The notes under the pieces were generated by a model, which ran no database searches, was not told the DNA's origin, and saw only the letters and a list, made by a program, of their open reading frames with translations. Position numbers and translations under genes: made by a program. From NCBI RefSeq assembly GCF_900129115.1, contig NZ_FQUR01000009.1, positions 62,001 to 126,000 of the forward strand: a stretch of DNA of 64,000 nucleotides, in the 5' to 3' direction. The stretch comes from Thermoanaerobacter uzonensis DSM 18761 (GTDB taxonomy: Bacteria > Bacillota > Thermoanaerobacteria > Thermoanaerobacterales > Thermoanaerobacteraceae). Position 1 is the first letter of the stretch. Every line of letters begins with the position of its first letter. Shown piece by piece: positions 55,613 to 64,000 of the stretch.

Positions 55613-57013
55613 TATTTTATACATATTCCAAGGTATTTTATCTATAAGACGATTTCTATAAATAGAATCTGCTCCCATAAATATATATCTTAAATTGTGC
55701 ACCTGTGGTATTTTTACTTCAACCCACATTTTATTTCCATTGATTATAGGTTTTGCTGCTATGACATCTGTCAAAGAATTTTCTGCCCTTTTATACTGAT
55801 ATAATTTTCCATTTACAATTCCTAAATCAATACGTTTTATATCATTTTGATCTTTATAAAATAGCCTCATTTCAACATGGTAAATTACTTTTTTAGATAT
55901 TGGCCTTGCCGATTCTAAGCCGATGTACAATTTATTGTCGTAATAAAAAGCTCCTAGTTGCGCTAAAGCTGCACTTCTGTATATTTCTTCATTTAACATG
56001 CCCCCCGTATACACTTTTAAAAGTGCATGCTGTAAAGTTCTGCTTTGTAAATCTGGCTTTGAATCAACTACTGGAATAGTGATGACAGGTTTTGTAGCAA
56101 ATAATTCGGTTTTTCTTACAAAAGCCATTAAAAATGGTTCCATAACATCTATTTGGGTTCTATATTGCTTTATAGCCACTTGTTTCAAATCTATTTCTTT
56201 TGGAGTTAAGTCAAAAGATTGCCATTCTGTGTTGCTATCCTTCATATCTACAGGAGGTAACATAGGTCTATTTTTCTCCGCCATCCATGGCACTGGCCAT
56301 TGTGGATGATGGACTAAAAACATATGCTCACGCACATTTATATTCATAGCGGTAATAGTGTATCTCACAAAATTGCTTACTGCCCAATGGTCAGGATGTA
56401 TATCATCTGCTAAAGGATAATATATATCAGTAGGTTTAAAATCTTTAATTATTTCCGTAAGTTCATTAACTAAATTTTGCCCTGTATATGGAATACCCGG
56501 CTTATAAACTGTGTCATAGGGAGCGTAGGCTACATTAGTTCCTCCACTAACTCTTGGATGGTTATTATCCCAATACTGACTCCACAAAAACCTGGTACTC
56601 CCATCAGCAAACCCTAAAAAAATTAAATCTTGTCGCGGTAGTCCCAAAACTCTCATAGCTGCAATACTTTCTTGTTGTCTCGCAAGTCCAAAACGATAAA
56701 AATCTTTAGGAGTAGGATTTGTTTTACCAGAAAATGACATTGCGGCTTTTTTGTAACTCTCTCCACTTGTGACAATTACTACTTTGATTGGTCTTTTAAG
56801 TTCTATAGCTCTTTGAATAATTCCTGCCATTCCTAAAGTCTCATCATCAGGATGAGGAACTATAATGAGGATTCTTTGCCCAGGGTCATCAAAAGTTGGC
56901 AGGGTTCCTTTTTCTGTGAAGTTTGCAATAGCCATTTCCCAATTCATTATATAGGATATTCCTACTAATAAAGCAATAAACAAAGAAAAGTAAACAGTTC
57001 GTTTATTTATCAT
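55604..57013 (-). CDS. PIG-L/LmbE-family deacetylase, exported
   Basis: 469 aa. A membrane anchor (about 5-22), then a PIG-L domain (about 45-270) with the zinc motif PHPDDE and the partner DIHPDHW. A C-terminal ~190-residue beta-rich domain follows, possibly for carbohydrate binding. The family removes N-acetyl groups from sugar conjugates. Being outside the membrane, it may act on wall or surface glycans. Convergent with gerAB. Confidence 0.85.
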   Translation of the reverse strand: MINKRTVYFSLFIALLVGISYIMNWEMAIANFTEKGTLPTFDDPGQRILIIVPHPDDETLGMAGIIQRAIELKRPIKVVIVTSGESYKKAAMSFSGKTNPTPKDFYRFGLARQQESIAAMRVLGLPRQDLIFLGFADGSTRFLWSQYWDNNHPRVSGGTNVAYAPYDTVYKPGIPYTGQNLVNELTEIIKDFKPTDIYYPLADDIHPDHWAVSNFVRYTITAMNINVREHMFLVHHPQWPVPWMAEKNRPMLPPVDMKDSNTEWQSFDLTPKEIDLKQVAIKQYRTQIDVMEPFLMAFVRKTELFATKPVITIPVVDSKPDLQSRTLQHALLKVYTGGMLNEEIYRSAALAQLGAFYYDNKLYIGLESARPISKKVIYHVEMRLFYKDQNDIKRIDLGIVNGKLYQYKRAENSLTDVIAAKPIINGNKMWVEVKIPQVHNLRYIFMGADSIYRNRLIDKIPWNMYKISE

Positions 57014-57105
57014 GCTACTCTGCCTCCATTCCTGCTACTATTGTACTATACATTTATGAACAAATTATTACATGATAATTAATTTTTAATTAATAATATC
57101 AAATT

Positions 57106-57132
57106 TTGAAAAATATTTTGTTGTGATACAAT
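57106..57132 (+). promoter_or_regulatory. Candidate promoter of the M19 dipeptidase gene
   Basis: Extended -10 TGA-TACAAT (57127-57132). TTGAAA (57106-57111) is at a short 15-bp spacing; TTTTGA two bases upstream gives 17. Confidence 0.5.
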
Positions 57133-57165
57133 CATACTATGAAGAAAAAATAAAAAAGGGGAAGG

Positions 57166-58107
57166 ATGAATATGCTTGTTGATTTTCACTGTGATACTCT
57201 TTATCGTTTAATGGACAAGAAAATAGATTTCGCTGAAAGGTCAAAAGAAGGTCATGTGGATTTGCAAAGGATGAAAGAAGGCAAAGTTCACTTACAGGTT
57301 TTTGCTGTATTTGTAGATCCAAAACAGATGAGAAAAAATGCTTCCACAATGGCTTTAAAGATGATTGATAAAATGCATGAAGTAATCGAAAAAACAAAGG
57401 AATTTAGATTAATATTAAAAGGAGAAGATATAGACAAAGCAAAAGAAGAAGGAAAAATTGGAGCATTACTTTCTATAGAAGGCGGCGAAGCTTTAGAAGG
57501 TGAAACTTCTCTTCTTAGGATGTTTTACAAATTAGGGGTAAGAGCTCTCACTTTAACTTGGAGTTTGAGAAACGATCTAGGAGACGGAGTAGACGGTGTT
57601 AAAGAAGCGGGGCTTACCTCTTTTGGCAGAGAAGTTGTAAAAGAAATGAATCGCCTAGGAATGATTGTAGATGTATCTCATCTTAATGAAAAAGGATTTT
57701 GGGATGTACTAGAACTTAGTGAGAAACCAATTATAGCTTCTCATTCTAATGCTAAAACCCTATGCTCTCACAGAAGAAATTTGACAGATGAGCAAATAAA
57801 AGCGATAGCTCAAAAAGGCGGTGTAATTGGAATAAATTTTGCTCCACAATTTTTAAGAGATGAAGGTCAAGCTACATTAGAAGATGTTTTAAATCATATA
57901 GATTATATATGCGAATTAGTAGGAGAAGATTATGTAGGTTTTGGTTCTGACTTTGATGGGATTAGCAGTACACCAGAAGGTTTAGAAGATATATCACACT
58001 TTCCTAAAATTGTAGAAGGCTTAATAAAAAGAGGATATACTGAAGAACAAATTGCTAAAATTACTCACAAAAATTTTGAAAATCTCATAAAGAAAATTTT
58101 GATATAA
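57166..58107 (+). CDS. Membrane dipeptidase (M19, renal-dipeptidase family)
   Basis: 313 aa TIM barrel. Metal ligands: the N-terminal DFHCDT (about 5-10), the bridging Glu in SIEGGEAL, DVSHLNEKGFWD, ASHSN and the Asp of GFGSDFDG. It hydrolyses dipeptides, including D-amino-acid ones. Either ATG (57166 or 57172) is near AAGGGGAAGG. Monocistronic. Confidence 0.93.
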   Translation: MNMLVDFHCDTLYRLMDKKIDFAERSKEGHVDLQRMKEGKVHLQVFAVFVDPKQMRKNASTMALKMIDKMHEVIEKTKEFRLILKGEDIDKAKEEGKIGALLSIEGGEALEGETSLLRMFYKLGVRALTLTWSLRNDLGDGVDGVKEAGLTSFGREVVKEMNRLGMIVDVSHLNEKGFWDVLELSEKPIIASHSNAKTLCSHRRNLTDEQIKAIAQKGGVIGINFAPQFLRDEGQATLEDVLNHIDYICELVGEDYVGFGSDFDGISSTPEGLEDISHFPKIVEGLIKRGYTEEQIAKITHKNFENLIKKILI

Positions 58108-58117
58108 AAACAAAAAG

Positions 58118-58140
58118 AGCCCTGGAATATTCCAAGGGCT
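58118..58140 (+). terminator. Hairpin after the M19 gene
   Basis: AGCCCT-GGAA / TTCCAAGGGCT stem without a strong T tail; probable terminator or processing site. Confidence 0.55.
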
Positions 58141-58371
58141 TGCATATGTTAAAGGGGGAGTCATTGTTTTGACCAAGTATACATTATACAGTCCTTTTTC
58201 AAAAAAATCAAGACCTCAATAAAAATTTTTTGAGGGATAGGGGGTATTTTTAAGGGAGTTCATCTTAATATTATAATCAAATTTGTAAATTTTAAAATTA
58301 AAATCTCGTTAATTTTGTTAAATTTTTATTAAATTTTTGTTAATTATGACACTGCGATGAGAGATTTGTTA
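58141..58371 (+). other. AT-rich gap between the M19 gene and glyA
   Basis: About 230 bp without a clear gene. AAAGGGGGAG (58151-58160) is a strong ribosome site followed 8 nt later by TTG opening a 17-codon ORF (58169-58222, MTKYTLYSPFSKKSRPQ), of doubtful reality. A CCTCAA/TTGAGG hairpin and tandem GTTAA-rich repeats follow. No riboswitch class is recognised. Confidence 0.4.
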
Positions 58372-58400
58372 TTGAATATAGTATACAAAAAATTTATAAT
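58372..58400 (+). promoter_or_regulatory. Sigma-A promoter of glyA
   Basis: TTGAAT (58372-58377), 17-bp spacer, TATAAT (58395-58400), 33 bp before the glyA start. Confidence 0.75.
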
Positions 58401-58432
58401 AAAAGTAGAAATGAAACATAGGGGGTAAAGTC

Positions 58433-59674
58433 ATGGATATTGAAATAATAAGAAAAACTGATCCAGAAATTGCAGACGCAATTGAAAAGGAGCTTATAAG
58501 GCAGAGAAATAAAATAGAGCTCATAGCTTCTGAAAATTTTGTAAGTAGAGCCGTAATGGAAGCAATGGGGTCCCCTCTTACTAATAAATACGCAGAAGGG
58601 TATCCAAATAAAAGGTATTACGGCGGTTGCGAATATGTGGATATAGCTGAAGAGTTAGCAAGAGAAAGGCTCAAAAAACTTTTTGGTGCTGAACACGCAA
58701 ATGTACAACCTCATTCAGGAGCACAGGCAAACATGGCAGCTTACTTTGCTCTTATAAATCCAGGAGATACTGTGCTAGGAATGGATTTAGCCCATGGAGG
58801 GCACCTCACTCATGGAAGCAAAGTCAATTTTTCAGGCCAACTCTATAATTTCGTATCTTACAGAGTAAGAGAAGATACAGGATATATAGATTATGATGAA
58901 GTAGAAAAACTTGCGAAAAAGCATAAACCCAAATTGATTGTTGCAGGTGCTAGCGCTTACCCAAGGATAATTGATTTTAAGAAATTTAGAGAAATTGCAG
59001 ACAAGATTGGAGCTTACCTCATGGTAGACATGGCTCATATAGCTGGTCTTGTAGCAGCAGGTCTTCATCCTAATCCTGTTCCTTATGCAGATGTCGTTAC
59101 GACTACCACCCATAAGACTTTAAGAGGCCCAAGAGGAGGAGCTATTCTTTGCAAAGAAAAATACGCTAAAGCAATAGACAAAGCACTTTTCCCGGGAACG
59201 CAAGGTGGCCCTTTAATGCATATAATAGCAGCAAAAGCCGTTTGTTTTAAAGAAGCTCTTACCGATGAATTCAAAGAATATCAAAAAAGAATTATCGAAA
59301 ATGCAAAAGCTTTAGCAAATGCATTAATGGAAAGAGGAATAAATTTAGTGTCAGGTGGAACTGATAACCACTTGATGTTGTTGGATTTAAGAAATACAGG
59401 AATAACAGGCAAAGAGTTAGAAACAAGATTAGATGAAGTAAACATAACTTGCAACAAAAATGCTATACCTTTTGACCCATTAGGGCCAAATATAACTTCT
59501 GGTGTGAGACTGGGAACTCCAGCTGTTACTACAAGAGGTATGAAACCTGAAGACATGGTGGAAATAGCGGACATTATAGTCAATGTAATAAGGGATGAAA
59601 ACTATAAAGAAAAAGCGAAAGAAAGAGTAGCAAATCTGCTCAAAAAATACCCTCTTTATGAGGACCTCATATAA
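58433..59674 (+). CDS. glyA: Serine hydroxymethyltransferase
   Basis: 413 aa. PLP enzyme interconverting serine and glycine with tetrahydrofolate. ENFVS near 34, [15 protein letters not shown] near 51, DMAHIAGL near 200 and the PLP lysine in [13 protein letters not shown] (about 227). Ribosome site AGGGGGT. Monocistronic. Confidence 0.98.
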   Translation: MDIEIIRKTDPEIADAIEKELIRQRNKIELIASENFVSRAVMEAMGSPLTNKYAEGYPNKRYYGGCEYVDIAEELARERLKKLFGAEHANVQPHSGAQANMAAYFALINPGDTVLGMDLAHGGHLTHGSKVNFSGQLYNFVSYRVREDTGYIDYDEVEKLAKKHKPKLIVAGASAYPRIIDFKKFREIADKIGAYLMVDMAHIAGLVAAGLHPNPVPYADVVTTTTHKTLRGPRGGAILCKEKYAKAIDKALFPGTQGGPLMHIIAAKAVCFKEALTDEFKEYQKRIIENAKALANALMERGINLVSGGTDNHLMLLDLRNTGITGKELETRLDEVNITCNKNAIPFDPLGPNITSGVRLGTPAVTTRGMKPEDMVEIADIIVNVIRDENYKEKAKERVANLLKKYPLYEDLI

Positions 59675-59716
59675 AGAAGATAGGGAAAGTCTTTTACTGG
59701 CTTTCCCTATCTTCTT
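59674..59716. terminator. Bidirectional terminator between glyA and hisIE
   Basis: A long stem AGAAGATAGGGAAAG / CTTTCCCTATCTTCT with a 10-nt loop between convergent genes. Confidence 0.88.
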
Positions 59717-60366
59717 CTCTCTTTATGTTCTTCTTTAAACTCCTTTGGCTTATAATACCTTCTGCCAAGCTCACTGTATACATCCTCAAGTTTTATCCCT
59801 TTGTTAACTAACAAAACTATTAAATGATAAAGTAAATCTGAAACCTCATACACTATCTCTTCTTTGGAGTCATTTTTGGAAGCTATCACTACCTCCGTAG
59901 TTTCTTCGCCAATTTTCTTTAAAATCTTATCTAGGCCTTTTTCAAATAAATAGTTTGTATAAGACCCTTCTACCGGGTTTGTCTTTCTATCTTTTACCCG
60001 TTCATATAGCTTTTTAAGTATTTCCATGTCATAATTTTCAATTTCACCTAAAAAGCTTCTATAAAAACAGCTTACATTTCCTGTATGGCATGCCGGCCCT
60101 TTTGGATCCACCTCAATTAGCAAAGCGTCTTCATCGCAGTCATAAAATATGTTTTTTATCTTTTGGGTATTACCTGAAGTTTCCCCTTTATGCCAAATTT
60201 CCTTTCTACTTCTGCTAAAAAAATAAGTTTCTCCCTTTTCCAAGCTTAATTTTAAACTTTCCTCATTCATATAAGCCAACATTAATACTTGTTTTGTGTT
60301 GTAGTCTTGCACAATCGCAGGAATAAGTCCTTTTTCATCAAACTTTAATTTCTCTATATCAATCAT
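59707..60366 (-). CDS. hisIE: HisIE: phosphoribosyl-AMP cyclohydrolase / phosphoribosyl-ATP pyrophosphatase
   Basis: 219 aa fusion. HisI part (1-~110): [23 protein letters not shown] and [11 protein letters not shown] with the zinc cysteines. HisE part (about 120-205): [11 protein letters not shown] and [12 protein letters not shown]. It catalyses steps 2 and 3 of histidine synthesis. Last gene of the his operon here. Confidence 0.96.
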   Translation of the reverse strand: MIDIEKLKFDEKGLIPAIVQDYNTKQVLMLAYMNEESLKLSLEKGETYFFSRSRKEIWHKGETSGNTQKIKNIFYDCDEDALLIEVDPKGPACHTGNVSCFYRSFLGEIENYDMEILKKLYERVKDRKTNPVEGSYTNYLFEKGLDKILKKIGEETTEVVIASKNDSKEEIVYEVSDLLYHLIVLLVNKGIKLEDVYSELGRRYYKPKEFKEEHKERRR

Positions 60367-60388
60367 TCTCTACATCCTTTCGATAAAT

Positions 60389-61150
60389 TTAAATTCTCAC
60401 TGGTATGCCCTCTTCTTTTAAATATTTTTTAACTTCTTTTATTTCCAACTCCCTGTAATGAAACACAGAAGCCGCTAACGCAGCATCAGCTTTGCCTTCA
60501 GTAAAAACCTCTTTAAAATGCTCTTTCTTTCCTGCACCTCCAGAAGCTATAACAGGAATATTTACAGCCTCGCTTATCCTCCTTGTAAGTTCTATATCAT
60601 ACCCATCTTTAGTACCGTCTTTGTCCATGCTTGTAAGAAGTATTTCTCCTGCTCCTAAAGACTCTACTTTTTTAGCCCACTCAACAGCATCAAGTCCTGT
60701 GTTTACCCTTCCGCCATTTATATACACATCAAAGCCCGAGCCATCACTTCGCCTCTTGGCATCAATTGCTACAACCACACATTGGCTTCCAAAACGCACA
60801 GCGGCCTGACGAATAAGGGCTGGTTGTTTCACAGCTTGAGTATTTATTGAAACCTTATCAGCCCCTGCTCTTAGAATATCTTTTATATCGTCAAGGTCTG
60901 AAATCCCACCACCAACAGTTAAAGGAATAAATACTTTTTCAGAAGTCCTTTTTACAACTTCTATCATTATTTTTCGTTTTTCATAAGAAGCAGTAATGTC
61001 CAAAAATACAAGCTCATCTGCTCCTAATTCATTGTACTCTGATGCTATCTGGACAGGGTCTCCCGCATCTTTTAAATTTAAAAAGTTAACTCCTTTTACT
61101 ACCCTTCCGTCTTTCACATCTAAACAAGGAATTATTCTTTTTGCAAGCAT
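60389..61150 (-). CDS. hisF: HisF, imidazole glycerol phosphate synthase cyclase subunit
   Basis: 253 aa (beta/alpha)8 barrel. Catalytic D11 in [13 protein letters not shown] and the second Asp in [12 protein letters not shown] (about 130); phosphate sites GGGI and ASGGAG. It uses ammonia from HisH. It starts immediately after hisA, which ends at 61151. Confidence 0.98.
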   Translation of the reverse strand: MLAKRIIPCLDVKDGRVVKGVNFLNLKDAGDPVQIASEYNELGADELVFLDITASYEKRKIMIEVVKRTSEKVFIPLTVGGGISDLDDIKDILRAGADKVSINTQAVKQPALIRQAAVRFGSQCVVVAIDAKRRSDGSGFDVYINGGRVNTGLDAVEWAKKVESLGAGEILLTSMDKDGTKDGYDIELTRRISEAVNIPVIASGGAGKKEHFKEVFTEGKADAALAASVFHYRELEIKEVKKYLKEEGIPVRI

Positions 61151-61858
61151 TTATATTACCTCCAAAGCACTTTTAAAGTTTATTTTTCCACTATATAAGG
61201 CTTTTCCAATTATCGCACCATATGCTCCCATCTCTTTAAGCTTTTTTAAATCCTCCATCGAGGATATTCCCCCTGATGCTATCACTTGAACAGATGTTTT
61301 TAAAATATTTTCTAAAGCTTTAAAATTTGGTCCGTTAAGAGTTCCATCTTTAGAAATATCAGTGAAAATTATCGTCTTTACTCCTATTTCTTTCATTTTT
61401 TTTGCTAACTCAATATCTTTTATTTTAGTCTTTTCAAGCCATCCACTTACGGCAACTTCTCCATTCTTTGAATCTATACCTACTATCGTTCTTCCTCCAT
61501 AATTGGAAAGGGAATAAAGAAGAAGGTCTTCGTCATATATTGCCGCCGAACCTAAAATTACATACTTAACACCTGCAGAAAAAAGATAATCGATAGTTTC
61601 TCTATTTCTTATTCCTCCACCTACTTCTATCTCGGCTTTACAGTTTTTTATAATCTGTTCAATGACATTACCATTTACCAAATGACCTTGTTTTGCACCA
61701 TCTAAATCTACCACATGAATTCTCTTTGCTCCTAATTCCTGCCACATTTTAGCTACGTCAACGGGATTTTCATAATAAACCTCTTTGGTATTAAAATCTC
61801 CTTTTGTAAGCCTTACACATTTTCCTTCCATAATATCAATTGCAGGTATTAAAATCAT
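61151..61858 (-). CDS. hisA: HisA, phosphoribosylformimino-AICAR-P isomerase
   Basis: 235 aa barrel. Catalytic D8 in [13 protein letters not shown], the partner Asp in [10 protein letters not shown] (about 127) and ASGGISS. It overlaps hisH by 4 bp (ATGA). Confidence 0.97.
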   Translation of the reverse strand: MILIPAIDIMEGKCVRLTKGDFNTKEVYYENPVDVAKMWQELGAKRIHVVDLDGAKQGHLVNGNVIEQIIKNCKAEIEVGGGIRNRETIDYLFSAGVKYVILGSAAIYDEDLLLYSLSNYGGRTIVGIDSKNGEVAVSGWLEKTKIKDIELAKKMKEIGVKTIIFTDISKDGTLNGPNFKALENILKTSVQVIASGGISSMEDLKKLKEMGAYGAIIGKALYSGKINFKSALEVI

Positions 61859-62460
61859 TTTGCCATCTCTCCAAAATTCTTTAAGATTTTAAGTCCCACT
61901 TTTCCGCTCTTCTCAGGATGGAATTGACAAGAAAAAACATTGTCTTTAATTATAACTGCAGGAATCTGAACACCATAATCAGTCACTGCATACACATATT
62001 TCTCCTCATTGTTGGCTATATAATAAGAATGGACAAAATACGCATAATCTCCATTCTCCACTCCTTTAAGAAGTGGAGTTTCTCTTTTTATTTCAAGACT
62101 ATTCCATCCCATGTGAGGAATTTTATTATGCTTTGGAAGTTCTATTACTTGCCCTTTAAAAATCTTAAAGCCCTCAGTTTCTTCTATCTCAAAACCCTTT
62201 TCAAATAAAAGCTGCATCCCCAAACATATCCCAAGAAACAACTTACCTTTGTCGATTTGTCTTTTTATCTCTTCAAACATGCCTGTTTTAATGAGAGTAT
62301 CCATCGCATCAGGAAAAGCTCCCACTCCAGGAAGAACTAATGCATGAGCCTCTTTTACCGAAGCTACATCTTTTATAATTTTTGCCTCATAGCCTACGTA
62401 TTTAAATGCTTTTTCTACACTTCTTAAATTTCCCATTCCATAGTCAATAATCCCTATCAA
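61855..62460 (-). CDS. hisH: HisH, imidazole glycerol phosphate synthase glutaminase subunit
   Basis: 201 aa class I glutamine amidotransferase. Nucleophile Cys in GICLGMQLL (about 80), with His and Glu in FHPEKSG (about 182). It delivers ammonia to HisF. Confidence 0.97.
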   Translation of the reverse strand: MIGIIDYGMGNLRSVEKAFKYVGYEAKIIKDVASVKEAHALVLPGVGAFPDAMDTLIKTGMFEEIKRQIDKGKLFLGICLGMQLLFEKGFEIEETEGFKIFKGQVIELPKHNKIPHMGWNSLEIKRETPLLKGVENGDYAYFVHSYYIANNEEKYVYAVTDYGVQIPAVIIKDNVFSCQFHPEKSGKVGLKILKNFGEMAK

Positions 62461-62521
62461 TTTTTCACCGCCTCACTTAAATTACGTGTAAAGTATATGC
62501 AATATCCCTTAAACTGTATCT

Positions 62522-63106
62522 TTATAAAATCCCTTTAGTAGAAGGTATCCCTTCTACCCTTTCATCTATCTTTAGCGCTTTTTCAAGAGCCCTCCCTAGT
62601 GCTTTAAAAGTTGCCTCTATAATGTGATGACTATTACTGCCATGCAAAAGCTCCACATGCAGTGTAATGCCAAAGTTGTAAGCAAAGGCTCTCAAAAATT
62701 CCTCCACATTTTCCGTTTCAAAATTTCCAACTCTTTCAGCTTTTAAAGGCAAATCACAGTATAAAAAAGGCCTTCCACTTATATCTACAGAAACTCTCAC
62801 TAAGGCTTCGTCCATGGGTACATAAAAAGTACTAAACCTCTTAATAGATTTTTTATCGCCGGCAGCCTTTAAAAAAGCATTGCCCAATACAATACCTACG
62901 TCTTCAACAGTGTGATGAGTGTCTACCTCTAAATCTCCTTTTGCCACCACTTTTAAATCAAAAAGTCCATGCCTGGCAAATAAAGAAAGCATGTGGTCAA
63001 AAAAACCTATTCCTGTAGCTATGTCATAATTTCCTTTTCCGTCAATATTAAGTTCAACGTATATATCCGTCTCTCTAGTTTTTCTTTTAACTTCCGCCTT
63101 CCTCAT
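62522..63106 (-). CDS. hisB: HisB, imidazoleglycerol-phosphate dehydratase
   Basis: 194 aa monofunctional dehydratase (no phosphatase half). Two internal repeats with metal motifs DHMLSLFARHG, DTHHTVEDVGI, GSNSHHIIEATFK. It overlaps the hisC stop by 4 bp. Confidence 0.98.
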   Translation of the reverse strand: MRKAEVKRKTRETDIYVELNIDGKGNYDIATGIGFFDHMLSLFARHGLFDLKVVAKGDLEVDTHHTVEDVGIVLGNAFLKAAGDKKSIKRFSTFYVPMDEALVRVSVDISGRPFLYCDLPLKAERVGNFETENVEEFLRAFAYNFGITLHVELLHGSNSHHIIEATFKALGRALEKALKIDERVEGIPSTKGIL

Positions 63107-64000
63107 AGCAATAACTCCTTTAACCTATTTATTAAATAATCATTAGCTTCTCGGCTACTTACTGTTATCCTTAAAGCTCCTTCAAGCCCTTCTACCTTTG
63201 AAAAATCCCTCACCAAAATTCCTCTTTCTAAAAGTCCCTTGTACACATAATCTGCATCTTTAAATTTTACCAATATAAAATTCGTTTTTGAGGGATAAAC
63301 TTTAACGCAAGGAATTTTGCCTAGCTCTTTTATAAGACGCTCTCTTTCTTCTAAAATGTAGTTAATTCTTTCTTTTAAAACATCTGTCCTTAAAACCTTC
63401 AAAGCTATTACTTGAGATAAAGAATTAATATTATAAGGTGATTTCACAAGGTTTAAATACTTTAAAATATTCTCGTTAGCTACAGCATATCCCACTCTCA
63501 AACCGGCAAGTCCAAAAGCCTTAGATAAGGTTCTTAAAACAATCAAGTTTTCAAATTTATTTATAGAATCTACAATTGTATTACCATAAAACTCAAAATA
63601 AGCTTCGTCAACAACTACAATTCCATTGCTCTTTTGTATTATTTTAATTATATCTTCTCTTTCTATAACACTTCCTGTTGGATTATTAGGGTTACACAAA
63701 AACATTAATTTAGGCCGATATTTTTCTATAACTTCCGTGAAACTCCCCATATCATAAGTATAATCTTCTTCTAATTTTACAGGTATTTCAACGGCTCCTG
63801 CAATTTTGCTGTATACACTGTACATAGCAAAAGAAGGATAAGGATATGCTACCACATCACCTTTGTTTATGAAAGCCAGCATAATAAGGTGGATTATCTC
63901 ATCCGAGCCATTTCCCACAAATATGTTTGTAGGCACTACTTTTAAATATCGTGCCAATTCTTCTTTTAACTTTTCTGCAGTAGGGTCTGGATATACATTT
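63103..64000 (-). CDS. hisC: HisC, histidinol-phosphate aminotransferase, 5' end cut by the window edge
   Basis: The visible ~298 codons begin upstream of 64000, reading NVYPDPTAEKLKEELARYL at the edge, typical of HisC residues ~50-70. NPNNPTGS near the middle and the PLP lysine in TLSKAFGLAGLRVGYA. It transaminates imidazole-acetol phosphate. First visible gene of hisC-B-H-A-F-IE; hisG and hisD may lie beyond the edge. Confidence 0.96.
   Translation of the reverse strand, partial: NVYPDPTAEKLKEELARYLKVVPTNIFVGNGSDEIIHLIMLAFINKGDVVAYPYPSFAMYSVYSKIAGAVEIPVKLEEDYTYDMGSFTEVIEKYRPKLMFLCNPNNPTGSVIEREDIIKIIQKSNGIVVVDEAYFEFYGNTIVDSINKFENLIVLRTLSKAFGLAGLRVGYAVANENILKYLNLVKSPYNINSLSQVIALKVLRTDVLKERINYILEERERLIKELGKIPCVKVYPSKTNFILVKFKDADYVYKGLLERGILVRDFSKVEGLEGALRITVSSREANDYLINRLKELLL

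Noticed and set aside
58141-58432. A purine- or glycine-type riboswitch before glyA
   Set aside because: No conserved aptamer core is recognisable; the region is AT-rich with simple repeats.

Overview
The window is a low-GC, gene-dense chromosomal segment of a spore-forming thermophilic anaerobic Firmicute, most likely Thermoanaerobacter or a close relative in Thermoanaerobacterales. Evidence: AT-rich codon use, long co-oriented operons, strong GGAGG-type ribosome sites, a GerAB permease and a PdaA-like deacetylase (sporulation genes), and clostridial gene neighbourhoods (ftsE-ftsX-M23-ctp beside uvrBA; glp/dha; kdpFABC with a short KdpD). Both edges cut genes: uvrA on the left, hisC on the right.

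Layout. 1-12.8 kb, all minus strand: uvrBA, comB, the MinJ-like/ctp/M23/ftsX/ftsE envelope-division module, a PucR-type regulator and an MsmX-type sugar-ABC ATPase. 12.9-22.9 kb, mixed: a 32-aa membrane ORF and its partner, a lysine riboswitch with lysA, rplY/ctc, tRNA-Arg(CCG), a HAD hydrolase, a MntA-HepT pair, an FtsA-like protein with a beta-grasp-like tail, a CoA-dehydratase activase and a short-loop FtsH. 22.9-31.2 kb: a tight six-gene operon joining a beta-CASP metallo-beta-lactamase, a lidless Hsp70, a HEAT-repeat protein, two helical/coiled-coil proteins and a Lit/TIGR01906 membrane enzyme. I do not recognise this combination as a described system. 31.3-41.8 kb: a glycerol/dihydroxyacetone regulon (glpP, glpF, glpK, glpA, a second FAD oxidoreductase, a DUF1667 protein, a sigma-54 activator, dhaKLM). 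41.8-50.6 kb: a flippase-like protein, a PdaA-like lipoprotein, a membrane-anchored Cas4-like nuclease split over two ORFs, and kdp. 50.8-64 kb: a sugar nucleotidyltransferase with a degenerate mutase domain, a Na/Pi carrier, gerAB, a PIG-L deacetylase, an M19 dipeptidase, glyA and hisC-B-H-A-F-IE.

Two structures run across the gene map. First, a dispersed MITE-like element (4.2, 33.5 and 55.4 kb, with an end-only derivative at 18.2 kb) has inverted-repeat ends around a roughly 185-nt GC-rich core. The core keeps the same nested stems with compensatory changes, so it encodes a structured RNA. Every copy abuts a terminator-like stem-loop. Second, two near-perfect sigma-54 promoters (before dhaK and before glpP) are each paired with two copies of the dyad TTGGTA-N5-TATCAA, the probable binding sites of the sigma-54 activator encoded between them. 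At dhaK the element copy lies between the activator sites and the promoter.

How the genes work together: glycerol enters by GlpF and is phosphorylated by GlpK; the GlpA-type oxidoreductase set makes DHAP; dihydroxyacetone is phosphorylated by DhaKLM from PEP via the PTS. Control appears two-layered: sigma-54 activation, plus GlpP antitermination at a leader terminator before glpA. Lysine biosynthesis is gated by the riboswitch attenuator before lysA.
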